From Actinophytocola sp. (GTDB lineage Bacteria > Actinomycetota > Actinomycetes > Mycobacteriales > Pseudonocardiaceae), in NCBI RefSeq assembly GCF_009379765.1, contig NZ_WHTD01000080.1, positions 1 through 36,410 on the forward strand: a DNA stretch of 36,410 bases, given 5' to 3'. The notes under the pieces are model-generated. The model had not been told where the DNA came from. It made no database searches and saw only the letters and a list, made by a program, of their open reading frames with translations. This document shows positions 17,278 to 24,983 of this stretch, piece by piece; position 1 is the first letter of the stretch, and the number at the start of each line of letters is the position of its first letter. Both the position numbers and the translations under genes were made by a program.

Positions 17278-18281
17278 TGGCAGGCGTCGGGGGCTGGGTT
17301 CCGACCACCGCGGTCTCCAACGAGGAGCTGGTGTCGTGGTGGGACTCCGATACCCACATCGACGCGGAGTGGATCCGCACCCGCACGGGCATCGAGCGGC
17401 GCCACGTGCTCGCCCACGGCGAGGCCACCAGTGACCTCGCCGTGGCCGCGGGGCGGAGGGCGTTGGACTCGGCGGGAACGGCGGGCGCCGACGCGCTTGT
17501 CGTCGCGACCGGCACGCCCGACCAGCTGAGCCCGGCCATCGCCCCCGACGTGGCTGCCCGGTTGGGTCTCGGCCCGATAGGCGCGTTCGACGTCGGAGCG
17601 GTCTGCACCGGCTTTCTCTACGCCCTCGCGGCCGCGGCCGGCCTGATCGCCGCGGAGGCCGCCGACAGCGTCCTGGTCATCGGCGCGGACGCGTTCTCGA
17701 CCGTGCTTGATCCGGCAGACCTCGCCACGCGGGCGCTGTTCGGTGACGGCGCGGGGGCGGTGCTGCTGCGGGCGGGTGCGACCGGCGAGCGGGGCGCGCT
17801 GTCCGGGTTCCACCTCGGCAGCGACGGCACGCGCCGCACCCTGATCGAGATTCCCGGCGGCGGGTCCCGGCAGCGGTCGACCGGGTTGCCGGTGAAGGAG
17901 GAGGACACCTACTTCCGGATGCAGGGTCGGGCCGTGTTCGCCCAGGCCGTGAACCGGATGTCGGAGTCGGCACGGCACACGGCGGCCCACGTCGGCTGGC
18001 CGGTCGCCGAGATCGACCGGTGGGTGCTGCACCAGGCCAACGTCCGCGTCATCGCGGCCGTCGCCCGTGGCCTGGGGGTGCCGCTCGACCGGTTCGTCAC
18101 CAACATCGCTCACGTCGGCAACACGGCGGCCGCGTCGGTGCCGCTGACGCTGGCGGCCGGGCTGGCCTCCGGCGAGCTGCGTCCTGGTCACCGGACCGTG
18201 CTCGCCGGCTTCGGCGGCGGCCTCACCTGGGGCTCCGTCGCACTCGTCTGGCCGGAGCTCCCGCCGCCACCGCACCAGTAA
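17259..18281 (+). CDS. 3-oxoacyl-ACP synthase III (KASIII/FabH-like)
   Basis: This 340-residue thiolase-fold enzyme has an intact Cys-His-Asn triad: Cys116 in FDVGAVCTGFLYAL, His in WVLHQANVRVI and Asn in NIAHVGNTAAASVPL. The terminal GFGGGLTWGSVAL is typical. KASIII primes chains by condensing an acyl-CoA with malonyl-ACP, and cluster members also act as acyltransferases onto ACPs or sugars. RTRTGIERRHV is the usual CoA-side loop. It begins at ATG 17259 inside the end of the AfsA-like gene and is 28 nt from the ACP gene. With ACP and KASII next to it, chain initiation on the stand-alone ACP is the simplest reading. Confidence 0.93.
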   Translation: MARAAVVAGVGGWVPTTAVSNEELVSWWDSDTHIDAEWIRTRTGIERRHVLAHGEATSDLAVAAGRRALDSAGTAGADALVVATGTPDQLSPAIAPDVAARLGLGPIGAFDVGAVCTGFLYALAAAAGLIAAEAADSVLVIGADAFSTVLDPADLATRALFGDGAGAVLLRAGATGERGALSGFHLGSDGTRRTLIEIPGGGSRQRSTGLPVKEEDTYFRMQGRAVFAQAVNRMSESARHTAAHVGWPVAEIDRWVLHQANVRVIAAVARGLGVPLDRFVTNIAHVGNTAAASVPLTLAAGLASGELRPGHRTVLAGFGGGLTWGSVALVWPELPPPPHQ

Positions 18282-18309
18282 CCAGGTCCGACCAGCAAAG
18301 GACACGACA

Positions 18310-18549
18310 ATGACAGCTATCGAGGAGTGCATCACGAAAATCCTGCTCGAGGACTTCAAGGTCCGGGACGGGTCCATCTGCAGGGACACCACGTTGGCCG
18401 ATCTCGGCTTCGACTCGCTGGTGATCGTGGAGCTGGCCCTGGTCCTGGACAACGAGTTCGGCATCGCTCTCGAGGACGGCGAGCTCGCCGACTCGATGAC
18501 CATCACCGATGCTGCTGAGCTGCTGGTCGCCAAGGGCGCGGTGTGTTGA
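18310..18549 (+). CDS. Acyl carrier protein
   Basis: A 79-residue free-standing ACP with the phosphopantetheine site Ser36 in LADLGFDSLVIVELALVL and an acidic helix II. It has the usual carrier length. Its stop TGA (18547-18549) overlaps the KASII ATG in TGATG. A pathway-dedicated carrier beside KASIII and KASII marks this as a secondary-metabolite chain-building module rather than housekeeping fatty acid synthesis, which would bring FabD and acpP-type neighbours. No phosphopantetheinyl transferase is seen in the window. Confidence 0.94.
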   Translation: MTAIEECITKILLEDFKVRDGSICRDTTLADLGFDSLVIVELALVLDNEFGIALEDGELADSMTITDAAELLVAKGAVC

Positions 18550-19784
18550 TGCCGGCCGAACGGCGCTCGTTCGGTGTCGCGATCACCGGGCTCGGGCTGG
18601 TGACACCGGCCGGCATCGGGATCGACCAGAACCGGGACCGGGTGTGGTCGGGGATCTCCAGCGCGACGCGCGACGACGCGCTACGGGGTTGCCCGGTCGA
18701 CTTCAGCTGCCGGGTACCGGGTTTCGACGCGGACGCCATGATCGGCGGCTTCGTGGCACGCGGACTCGACCGGTTCGCGCAGCTGGCAATCGTGGCCGCG
18801 CGCCAGGCCGTCGAGGACGCGCGGCTGGACGCCAGCACGTGGGACGGCGCCAGGGTCGGCGTGGTGCTCGGGAACTCCCTCGGCGGGGTGCAGTCGATCG
18901 AGGCGGGCCACGTGGCGATGAGCGAGGGAGGGCCGCGCAAGGTGTCCCCGCTCATGGTGCCCAGATACATGGTCAACATGGTCGCCGCCCAGGTCGCGAT
19001 CGACCTCGGGGCGAGAGGACCGAGCCAGGTCACGGCTACCGCGTGCGCGTCCGGCGCCACGGCGGTGGGTGTCGCGCGCGAGCTGCTGCGTCGGGGTGCG
19101 TGCGACGTCGTCATCACCGGCGGTACCGAGGCCGCACTGACGCCGCTGGCCGTCAGCGGACTCAGCCGGTTGGGAGCGCTGTCCGGCCGGACCGACGAGC
19201 CAGAGCTGGCATCCCGCCCGTTCGACACCGACCGCGACGGTTTCGTGCCGGGAGAGGGCGCGGGTGTCCTGATCCTGGAACGGGTGGCGGACGCCCGCGC
19301 GCGTGGCGTACCGGTCCGCGCAGTGGTGCGCGGGTACGGCGCGTCGACCGATGCTCACCACCCCACGGCTCCGGCGCCGGGCGGCGAAGGGATCGAGCAG
19401 GCACTGCGTGCCGCCCTCACCGACGCCGGGCTCGGCGGCTCGGACGTCGACCACGTCAACGCGCACGGCACGTCGACCCCGGTCGGCGACGTCGTCGAGG
19501 GGCAAATGCTGCGCCGGGTGCTCGGCGACCGCGCGCTCGTGACCTCCACCAAGGGCGTCACCGGCCATCCGCTCGCCGCCGCGGGAGCCATCGAGGCCGG
19601 GTACACGGCGCTGGCCATCCAGCACGGCAGTGTCCCGCCGACGGCCAACCTCACCCGGCTCGAACCCGAGCTCGACATCGACGTGGTGCACGGCGCACCG
19701 CGAGCCGCGTCGATCGACGTCGCCGTGAGCACGTCGATGGGCTTCGGCGGGCACAACGCCGCACTCGTGCTGACCGCCGCCTAA
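18549..19784 (+). CDS. 3-oxoacyl-ACP synthase II (KASII/FabF-like)
   Basis: This 411-residue elongating ketosynthase has an intact Cys-His-His triad: Cys166 in TATACASGATAV, His306 in NAHGTSTPVGD and His340 in TKGVTGHPLAAAGAIEAG. The closing signature STSMGFGGHNAALVL is present. It resembles FabF more than type II aromatic KSalpha, and no chain-length-factor partner follows, so it should elongate a reduced or short chain on the adjacent ACP. No ketoreductase or dehydratase gene is found in the operon, so either a beta-ketoacyl product is kept (as AfsA needs) or reductases are borrowed from primary metabolism. ATG 18549 overlaps the ACP stop; GTG 18543 is possible. Confidence 0.93.
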   Translation: MPAERRSFGVAITGLGLVTPAGIGIDQNRDRVWSGISSATRDDALRGCPVDFSCRVPGFDADAMIGGFVARGLDRFAQLAIVAARQAVEDARLDASTWDGARVGVVLGNSLGGVQSIEAGHVAMSEGGPRKVSPLMVPRYMVNMVAAQVAIDLGARGPSQVTATACASGATAVGVARELLRRGACDVVITGGTEAALTPLAVSGLSRLGALSGRTDEPELASRPFDTDRDGFVPGEGAGVLILERVADARARGVPVRAVVRGYGASTDAHHPTAPAPGGEGIEQALRAALTDAGLGGSDVDHVNAHGTSTPVGDVVEGQMLRRVLGDRALVTSTKGVTGHPLAAAGAIEAGYTALAIQHGSVPPTANLTRLEPELDIDVVHGAPRAASIDVAVSTSMGFGGHNAALVLTAA

Positions 19785-19814
19785 CCGATCACCCGCCGAC
19801 CTTCGGAGAACGAC

Positions 19815-20522
19815 ATGAGCACGCTGAACAAGATCCGCCTCGTCGCGCTGGACAGCGACGGAGTGCTGCTCAACGACACCTACAGCCCGGTGATCGAGCG
19901 TTTCGTGACCAAACACGGCGGCGTCTACACCGCCGCGGTGGAACGCGGCGTCTGGGGGTCGCCGCAGCTGGCGGCGGGCCAGAACATGGCGTTGGCCTGC
20001 AAGTTGCCCTGGTCGGCGAAGGACACCATCGCGGCGTTCTTCCGCGAGCGGGAGGAATACCTCGAGACCAACCCGGTCGAGGTGATGCCGGGCGCGGCCG
20101 AGCTCCTGACCACGTTGGCCGGCCTCGGGGTGCGGGTCACGTGCTACGGCGGCAGGGACCGCGGGTACACGTTCGACAAGCACCTCGGGCACCTGGCGGA
20201 GTTCTTCGACCCCGAGATCTCCTACGTCGACGTCAACGACGTCAGGCCCGGCATGAAGGAGATCGTGCTGGACATCTTCGGCTACGCGTTCGATGAGGTG
20301 GTCTTCATCGACGACATCAACCGGGTCGCCGAGGTCAGCAAGGCGCTCGGGGCGGGTTTCATCGGCGTTCCGGCCAGCATGCCGCACAACTTCCAGCGCG
20401 CCGAGATGGCGGCGACCGGTGTGCGGTACCAGGTCGACGACATTCGCCGGATCGACGCCACGCTGCTGGAGAAGATCGACGAGGAGCTCGCCGCCGGCAC
20501 CCACTGGCAGGGCCGGCCGTAG
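19815..20522 (+). CDS. HAD-superfamily hydrolase-like protein
   Basis: This 235-residue protein starts at ATG 19815 after a GGAG site. HAD motif I is VALDSDGVLLND (Asp13 nucleophile, Asp15). A later VFIDDINRVAEVSKALGAGFIGVP matches motif IV plus the usual following helix. A helical cap region (about 30-90) includes WSAKDTIAAFFREREEYLETNP. It lies directly before the phenylphosphate-synthase-like pair. In the anaerobic phenol pathway of Thauera, as known from the literature, a HAD-type protein is the small delta subunit of phenylphosphate carboxylase, so a HAD protein beside phenylphosphate synthase has precedent. A phosphatase acting on the phosphorylated intermediate is the simplest alternative. 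No UbiD-type carboxylase gene is present here. Confidence 0.82.
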   Translation: MSTLNKIRLVALDSDGVLLNDTYSPVIERFVTKHGGVYTAAVERGVWGSPQLAAGQNMALACKLPWSAKDTIAAFFREREEYLETNPVEVMPGAAELLTTLAGLGVRVTCYGGRDRGYTFDKHLGHLAEFFDPEISYVDVNDVRPGMKEIVLDIFGYAFDEVVFIDDINRVAEVSKALGAGFIGVPASMPHNFQRAEMAATGVRYQVDDIRRIDATLLEKIDEELAAGTHWQGRP

Positions 20523-20552
20523 GCGCCGCACGGCGAGAACAGGAGTTGGACA

Positions 20553-22394
20553 ATGGCAGACCCACGACGTTTCGCGTACTTCCGTGAGACCGAGCCACCG
20601 CGCGGCGGCGAGGGCTGGGAGTCGATGTACCCCTACTACCTCGTCCCCGCGGAGGAGACCCGGACCGAGGAGGAGTCCCGGCTCTGGTTCGCCGACACGA
20701 TGCACTGGTCGCGCGGCTGCCACCCGCTCGACAGCGTCATCGCCGAGGCGGCCTACCTCGGCGCCGGCCAGAACAGCACCCGAATCTTCGCGCTGCCGGC
20801 GTCGCTCGGGCAGGACGTGCGCGTGCACCACGGCTACGTCTACATCTCGCCGGTCCCGGTCACCGACCCGGAGGAGATCGCTCGTCGCGCCGAGCACTTC
20901 CATCCGCGGGCCGGCTACTACTACGAGAACTGGGACGAGCTGTACGCCCGCTGGAAGCACAAGGTGGCCGGCGTCATCGACGACATGCGCTCGGTCGCGT
21001 TCCCGTCGCTGCCCGAGTACGAACCGATAGAGGTCGTCACCGAGGCACGGGGACGATCCACGGCCTGGGAGGTAATCGCCGACTACCGGCGGCTGATCGA
21101 CGACCTGTTCGTGGTCTGGCAGCACCACTTCGAGTTCCTCAACCTCGGCTACGGCGGCTACATCGTCTTCTTCGAGTTCTGTCGGGAGGCCTTTCCGGAG
21201 ATCTCGGAGCAGGCCATCGCGCGGATGGTCGCCGGCATCGACGTGGTCGCCTTCCGGCCGGACGACGAGCTGCGGGGGCTCGCCGTTCTCGCCCGTGACC
21301 TCGGCGTGGACCACGTGGTCACTGGAGACGACCCGCGGCGCACCTTCACGGCGATGGCGGGCACGGCGAAGGGACGGCGGTGGCTGCGGGCCTACGAGAA
21401 GGCCAAGGATCCGTGGTTCAACTACTTCGCCGAGTACGGCTTCACCCACGACCAGGACACCTGGCTCGGCAATCCGGGCATCCCGCTGACCGGCATCGCC
21501 CGCTACATCACCCGCCTGCGCGCAGGGGAGGAGATCGCCCGGCCGGTGGCCAGGTTGCGGGCCGAGCGCGACGAGATCGTCGCGGAGTATCGCGGCTTGC
21601 TCACCGAGGACGAGGCCGCCCAGTTCGACGAGCTGCTCGGACTCGCGCGGCGGGTGTTCCCCTACATCGAGGAGCACAACATCTACGTCGAGCACTGGGC
21701 CCACGCCGTGTTCTGGCAGAAGATGTGGGAGCTCGGAGACTTCCTGGTCGACTCCGGGTTCGCCACGGCTCGCGACGACGTGTTCTACCTCAACCGCTTC
21801 GAGTTGGAGGCGGTGCTGCACGACATCGTCCAGTCCTGGGCGATCGGCGTCGCGCAGCGCGGCGCCCGGCGGTGGGCGAGCGAGATCGAACGGCGCCGCG
21901 TGATCGTGGCGGCGCTGCGGTCGGCCACCCCACGGCCGGCTTACGGCACGCCGCCGGACCGGGTCACCGATCCTTTCGCGATCATGAACTTCGGCATCAC
22001 CACCGAGCGGGTCGCCGCGTGGCTCGGCCCGGACGGCGGCGGGGACCGCCTGACCGGCGTCGGAGGCTCGCCCGGCGTCGTGGAGGGCACGGTCCGGCTG
22101 CTGCGGTCCGAGCAGGAGCTCGGCGACCTTCGGCCGGGTGAGGTGCTGGTCTGCCCGATCTCCGCGCCGTCGTGGGGGCCGGCGTTCTCCGTCGCCGCCG
22201 GCATCGTCACCGACACCGGCGGCATGATGTGCCACGCCGCCATCGTCTGTCGCGAGTACGGGCTGCCCGCTGTCGTCGGCGCCGGGTTCGCCACCACGCG
22301 GCTGCGCACGGGCGACCGGGTGCGCCTCGACGGCACGACCGGTGAGGTGGTCGTGCTGAACGCCGCGAGCGGGCCCACCGTGGCGGCGGCGTGA
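20553..22394 (+). CDS. Phenylphosphate-synthase-like large subunit (PEP-utilising, phosphohistidine domain)
   Basis: This 613-residue protein (about 70 kDa) has no ATP-grasp domain. The N-terminal two thirds carries GGEGWESMYPYYLV, then a block VTDPEEIARRAEHFHPRAGYYYENWDELY and HHFEFLNLGYGGYIVFFEFC, which I recognise as the large (alpha) subunit of phenylphosphate synthase. The C-terminal swivelling domain has LTGVGGSPGVVEGTVRLL and the phospho-His in DTGGMMCHAAIVCREYGLP (His561). In Thauera the enzyme is split into a 70-kDa phosphohistidine protein and a 40-kDa ATP-binding protein; they phosphorylate phenol with ATP, giving AMP and phosphate. Size, domain split and order match here. The start is supported by CAGGAGTT. 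Its stop overlaps the next gene's GTG. Acceptor here is unknown; a phenolic or other hydroxyl group is inferred. The literature's third, stimulating CBS-domain subunit is not seen. Confidence 0.82.
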   Translation: MADPRRFAYFRETEPPRGGEGWESMYPYYLVPAEETRTEEESRLWFADTMHWSRGCHPLDSVIAEAAYLGAGQNSTRIFALPASLGQDVRVHHGYVYISPVPVTDPEEIARRAEHFHPRAGYYYENWDELYARWKHKVAGVIDDMRSVAFPSLPEYEPIEVVTEARGRSTAWEVIADYRRLIDDLFVVWQHHFEFLNLGYGGYIVFFEFCREAFPEISEQAIARMVAGIDVVAFRPDDELRGLAVLARDLGVDHVVTGDDPRRTFTAMAGTAKGRRWLRAYEKAKDPWFNYFAEYGFTHDQDTWLGNPGIPLTGIARYITRLRAGEEIARPVARLRAERDEIVAEYRGLLTEDEAAQFDELLGLARRVFPYIEEHNIYVEHWAHAVFWQKMWELGDFLVDSGFATARDDVFYLNRFELEAVLHDIVQSWAIGVAQRGARRWASEIERRRVIVAALRSATPRPAYGTPPDRVTDPFAIMNFGITTERVAAWLGPDGGGDRLTGVGGSPGVVEGTVRLLRSEQELGDLRPGEVLVCPISAPSWGPAFSVAAGIVTDTGGMMCHAAIVCREYGLPAVVGAGFATTRLRTGDRVRLDGTTGEVVVLNAASGPTVAAA

Positions 22395-23377
22395 GCGCGG
22401 CGTACACCAGCCGGCTCGACGAGTCGCGGTGCCTGGACCGTCGCGAGTTCGGTGGCAAGGCGGCCGGGCTGGCCGGGCTCGCGGCCGCCGGGATGCCCGT
22501 CGCGCCGGGGTTCGCTGTCGGTGCCGCCGCCTACCGCGCGTTTCTCGACGAGGTGGGTGGTCGGGGCTCCGCTCCGGACACCGCTCGGCTGATGGCGGAG
22601 GCGCCGGTCCCCGAGCGCGTGGTGACCGCGATCCGAGAGGGCTACCAACGGTTGTGCGCCGAGACCGGCGCCACCCTCGTCCCGGTCGCCGTCCGGTCGA
22701 GTGCCACCGCCGAGGACTCTGCCGCGGCCAGCTTCGCCGGCGGATTCGACACCTGGGTGGACGTCGTCGGAGCCGAGGACGTCGTCGCCGCCGTGCGCCG
22801 TTGCTGGGCCGGTGTGTGCACCGCGCGCGCCACCGGCTACGCCACGGCGATCGGCGTCGACCCGACGGGCATCGAGATGGCGGTGGTGGTGCAGCGGATG
22901 ATCTGCGCGCGTTCCGCCGGAGTCATGTTCACCATCAGCCCGGTGACCGGCGACCGCTCCCGCATCGTGGTGGAGGCGAGCTGGGGCGTCGGCCTGGCCG
23001 TGGTCGGCGGCGACGTGACGCCCGACCGTTGGGTCGTCGACAAGGTCGGGCTGACCGTGGTCGAGCACACCCCGGGCGACAAGCGCGTCGAGTACCGGCA
23101 CGGTGCCGCGGCGGTCGCCGTCGACCCGGCCCGGTCGGCGCAACCTTGCCTGACCGACGACGAGGTGATCGCGCTGGCCCGGCTGGGCAAGCAGCTCGAT
23201 CGCCGGCGAGGCGGCCCGCAGGACATCGAGTTCGCCATGGACGGCGGGAACCCGGTACTGCTGCAGTGCCGCCAGGAAACGGTGTGGTCCACCCGCCCAC
23301 GGCGGCCCAGGTTTCCCCCCGGCCAAAGCCCAACAGGTTGGATCAGCGGCGCGGTGACCCCGAAATCGTCCTGGTGA
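22391..23377 (+). CDS. Phenylphosphate-synthase-like small subunit (PEP-synthase ATP-binding domain)
   Basis: This 328-residue stand-alone PPDK_N/ATP-grasp domain shows GGKAAGLAGLAAAGMPVAPGF, then the nucleotide-binding VAVRSSATAEDSAAASFAGGFDTW, GVMFTISPVTGDRSRIVVEASWG, DVTPDRWVVDK and the closing GGPQDIEFAMDGGNPVLLQCR. No swivelling His domain follows; that part is supplied by the preceding protein. Together they rebuild one PEP-synthase-like enzyme, but in the reversed gene order and split found in phenylphosphate synthase. GTG 22391 overlaps the upstream stop (GTGA), so near-equal synthesis is expected. The last 25 residues after VWSTRP are low in similarity to the family. It ends the 13-gene operon; a strong hairpin follows at 23390. 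Confidence 0.88.
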   Translation: MSAAYTSRLDESRCLDRREFGGKAAGLAGLAAAGMPVAPGFAVGAAAYRAFLDEVGGRGSAPDTARLMAEAPVPERVVTAIREGYQRLCAETGATLVPVAVRSSATAEDSAAASFAGGFDTWVDVVGAEDVVAAVRRCWAGVCTARATGYATAIGVDPTGIEMAVVVQRMICARSAGVMFTISPVTGDRSRIVVEASWGVGLAVVGGDVTPDRWVVDKVGLTVVEHTPGDKRVEYRHGAAAVAVDPARSAQPCLTDDEVIALARLGKQLDRRRGGPQDIEFAMDGGNPVLLQCRQETVWSTRPRRPRFPPGQSPTGWISGAVTPKSSW

Positions 23378-23389
23378 CGAAAATGGAAA

Positions 23390-23430
23390 CGGGATGGTCG
23401 CGGCATCCGCGGCGACGCCGAACCATCCCG
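23390..23430. terminator. Bidirectional hairpin between convergent genes
   Basis: CGGGATGGT (23390-23398) pairs with ACCATCCCG (23422-23430), with an inner CGCGG/CGCGG pairing. It sits 13 nt after the stop of the last operon gene and between it and the convergent secreted-peptide gene, so it can end transcription from both sides. Confidence 0.6.
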
Positions 23431-23503
23431 CTACTGATATTCCTCGGTACCGATGCCGCTTACCCGGTCATCCGATTGACGCGCCAAGTGCGCGGTATCG
23501 GCC

Positions 23504-23662
23504 TCAGTACTGGATGCCGTCCATGGTCATCTGGCGGCAGGGTACGGGGTCTTGCCAGCCACAGTCGGCCACGGTTGTCGACGGACCGACCGTCAGCACG
23601 GTTCCGACGATCCCGACGATCAGGCTGGCCGCGAAAGCGGCGATTTTGCGGATAATGGACAT
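23504..23662 (-). CDS. Small secreted peptide with two cysteines
   Basis: A 52-residue ORF starting ATG 23662, preceded by GGAGGG with 5-nt spacing. The N-terminus MSIIRKIAAFAASLIVGIVG is a classic signal peptide (basic start, hydrophobic core), followed by TVLTVGPSTTVA and a mature tail ADCGWQDPVPCRQMTMDGIQY containing two Cys that could form one disulfide. The gene is too short for standard callers and is nested in a longer frame. It converges on the operon end. I do not recognise the family; small exported Cys peptides of actinomycetes include signalling and structural proteins. Confidence rests on the ribosome site plus the signal peptide. Confidence 0.7.
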   Translation of the reverse strand: MSIIRKIAAFAASLIVGIVGTVLTVGPSTTVADCGWQDPVPCRQMTMDGIQY

Positions 23663-23870
23663 GAAGTCCCTCCGGTGCTTGGATTTCTGGACTTTCCACA
23701 GAGCGGAAACTCCGCTCGAGAACGAGTCAACGACCGGTCGCCTTCGTTTGACACTTGGTGGAGCTTGTGCCGCATATCGCCAGGCGATAGTGGAGCGATA
23801 GGGGACGGTTAACCGCACGGTCGACATTGATCCGGAACAGAGGTCGGTGTGTGCCGGGAGGGCGAAGGCG

Positions 23871-24803
23871 ATGTCCGAGACGATCCTTCAGCTGAGCGCC
23901 GAGGACGTGTGGAGCGCGCTCGAGGTGATCGACCCGGTCGCCGTGCTGGCCGAGGAGCTGATCGGCCGGACCGTCGGGCACGCGGAGGAGGAAGTCGGCC
24001 GGCTCACCCCGTGGACCGGCTACGGCACTCGCACCAACGCCTCGGCGTTGGTGGCGCTCGAACATCCGGATGTTGACGGCCGGTGTGTGCTGCCGGCGGC
24101 GAGCCTGCGGATGTTCCAGTCGGCGGCGCTGGCCGCGATCGCCGCCCGCGAGCTGCTCGTCCCGGGCGGCGTCACCGTCGCGATGCTCGGCGCGACGCAG
24201 GCCATGCAGCCACAGCTCGCCGTCATCGCCCGGCACGTTCCCGACATCAGCCACGTCGCGATCTGCCTCGCCGACCTGAGCCGATCGAACCTGCTCGAGG
24301 CCAGGTTGGTCGACCTGCTCGAGCTGAGCGGCATCGGATTGTCCGTGACGACCACGTGGCCGGACACCGTGTTCGGAGCCAACCTGGTGGTCGCCACCAG
24401 CGAAGGGGTCGTCCGGCAGGATCTGAGCGGGATGCGGGTCGGGCAACTCGCCAGGGGGGCGGTGCTTGTCAACGCCACCGGCCGGAACCTGCCGGCGGAG
24501 CTGGTCGACCGGATGGCCGAGGTGTACGTGGACGACTTCTCGCTGCTGCCCGGCAACGGGGATCGGTACATCGTGTCCACGCACCTGCTGGCGACCGCCG
24601 GCGACACCGGCGTCGAGCAGACCGGACGGTACATCGCCGCCGATCTCGGCCAGTTGCTGGCCGGCGAGCACGGCGGCCGCGAGCACGAGGACAACCGGGT
24701 CCTGGTCGAGCTGTTGAGCGGGCGCCGCCTGAACGTGCAGCTGGCCTACCGGATCCTGCAGGCCGCGCGGCGCAACGGCCTCGGCAGCCGGTTCGAGCTG
24801 TGA
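23871..24803 (+). CDS. Ornithine cyclodeaminase / mu-crystallin family protein
   Basis: A 310-residue Rossmann-fold protein from ATG 23871 with GGGAGGG 8 nt upstream. The family layout is visible: an N-terminal strand-rich domain (LQLSAEDVWSALEVIDPVAVLAEEL) and PAASLRMFQSAALAAIAARELL. The NAD(P) domain starts VTVAMLGATQAMQPQLAVIARH, followed later by LVVATSEGVV, GAVLVNATGRNLPAELVD and VDDFSLLPG. The dinucleotide loop usually reads GAGxQA; here it is GATQA, one residue short with the second Gly missing, so cofactor binding may be altered. Family members make proline, other amino acids or imine products. It is downstream of the operon terminator, in the same direction, and may serve the pathway under its own promoter. 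Confidence 0.82.
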   Translation: MSETILQLSAEDVWSALEVIDPVAVLAEELIGRTVGHAEEEVGRLTPWTGYGTRTNASALVALEHPDVDGRCVLPAASLRMFQSAALAAIAARELLVPGGVTVAMLGATQAMQPQLAVIARHVPDISHVAICLADLSRSNLLEARLVDLLELSGIGLSVTTTWPDTVFGANLVVATSEGVVRQDLSGMRVGQLARGAVLVNATGRNLPAELVDRMAEVYVDDFSLLPGNGDRYIVSTHLLATAGDTGVEQTGRYIAADLGQLLAGEHGGREHEDNRVLVELLSGRRLNVQLAYRILQAARRNGLGSRFEL

Positions 24804-24958
24804 GTCTTGCCGTCAGCGCCAAGAACTCGATGGGAGAGCGATTCCTGTCGATTTCTTCGGACCGTTGTACATCTTTGTCAAAGGAAGAGGTCCCTGTTGC
24901 GACAATAAATCCGTTCGTCGAACTGGTGGACGGATATTTCGAGTTGTCCGCCGAATAG
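24800..24958 (+). CDS. Possible small ORF between the cyclodeaminase-like and SARP genes
   Basis: A GTG at 24800 overlaps the upstream TGA and opens a 52-codon frame ending at 24958: VSLAVSAKNSMGERFLSIS..., then a C-terminal segment ATINPFVELVDGYFELSAE. An internal AAGGAAGAGG could start a shorter peptide. The region is poorer in GC at third positions than neighbouring genes, so it may instead be the SARP gene's regulatory leader. No similarity is recognised. Confidence 0.3.
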   Translation: MSLAVSAKNSMGERFLSISSDRCTSLSKEEVPVATINPFVELVDGYFELSAE

Positions 24959-24983
24959 TGTTGCACGATGAAATGAGTGTGTC

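Noticed and set aside
16701..18281. KASIII with a 186-residue N-terminal extension
   Set aside because: The extension is an out-of-frame reading of the AfsA-like gene; KASIII begins at ATG 17259.
18681..22235. 1184-codon open frame on the minus strand
   Set aside because: It is the antisense shadow of KASII, HAD and the PpsA-like gene, which have complete motifs; the minus product is Arg/Gly/His-rich with no domain.
20553..23377. Simple reading as one PEP synthase split by a frameshift
   Set aside because: The domain order is reversed relative to PEP synthase, the large protein has its own N-terminal region, and the GTGA overlap is a normal gene junction.
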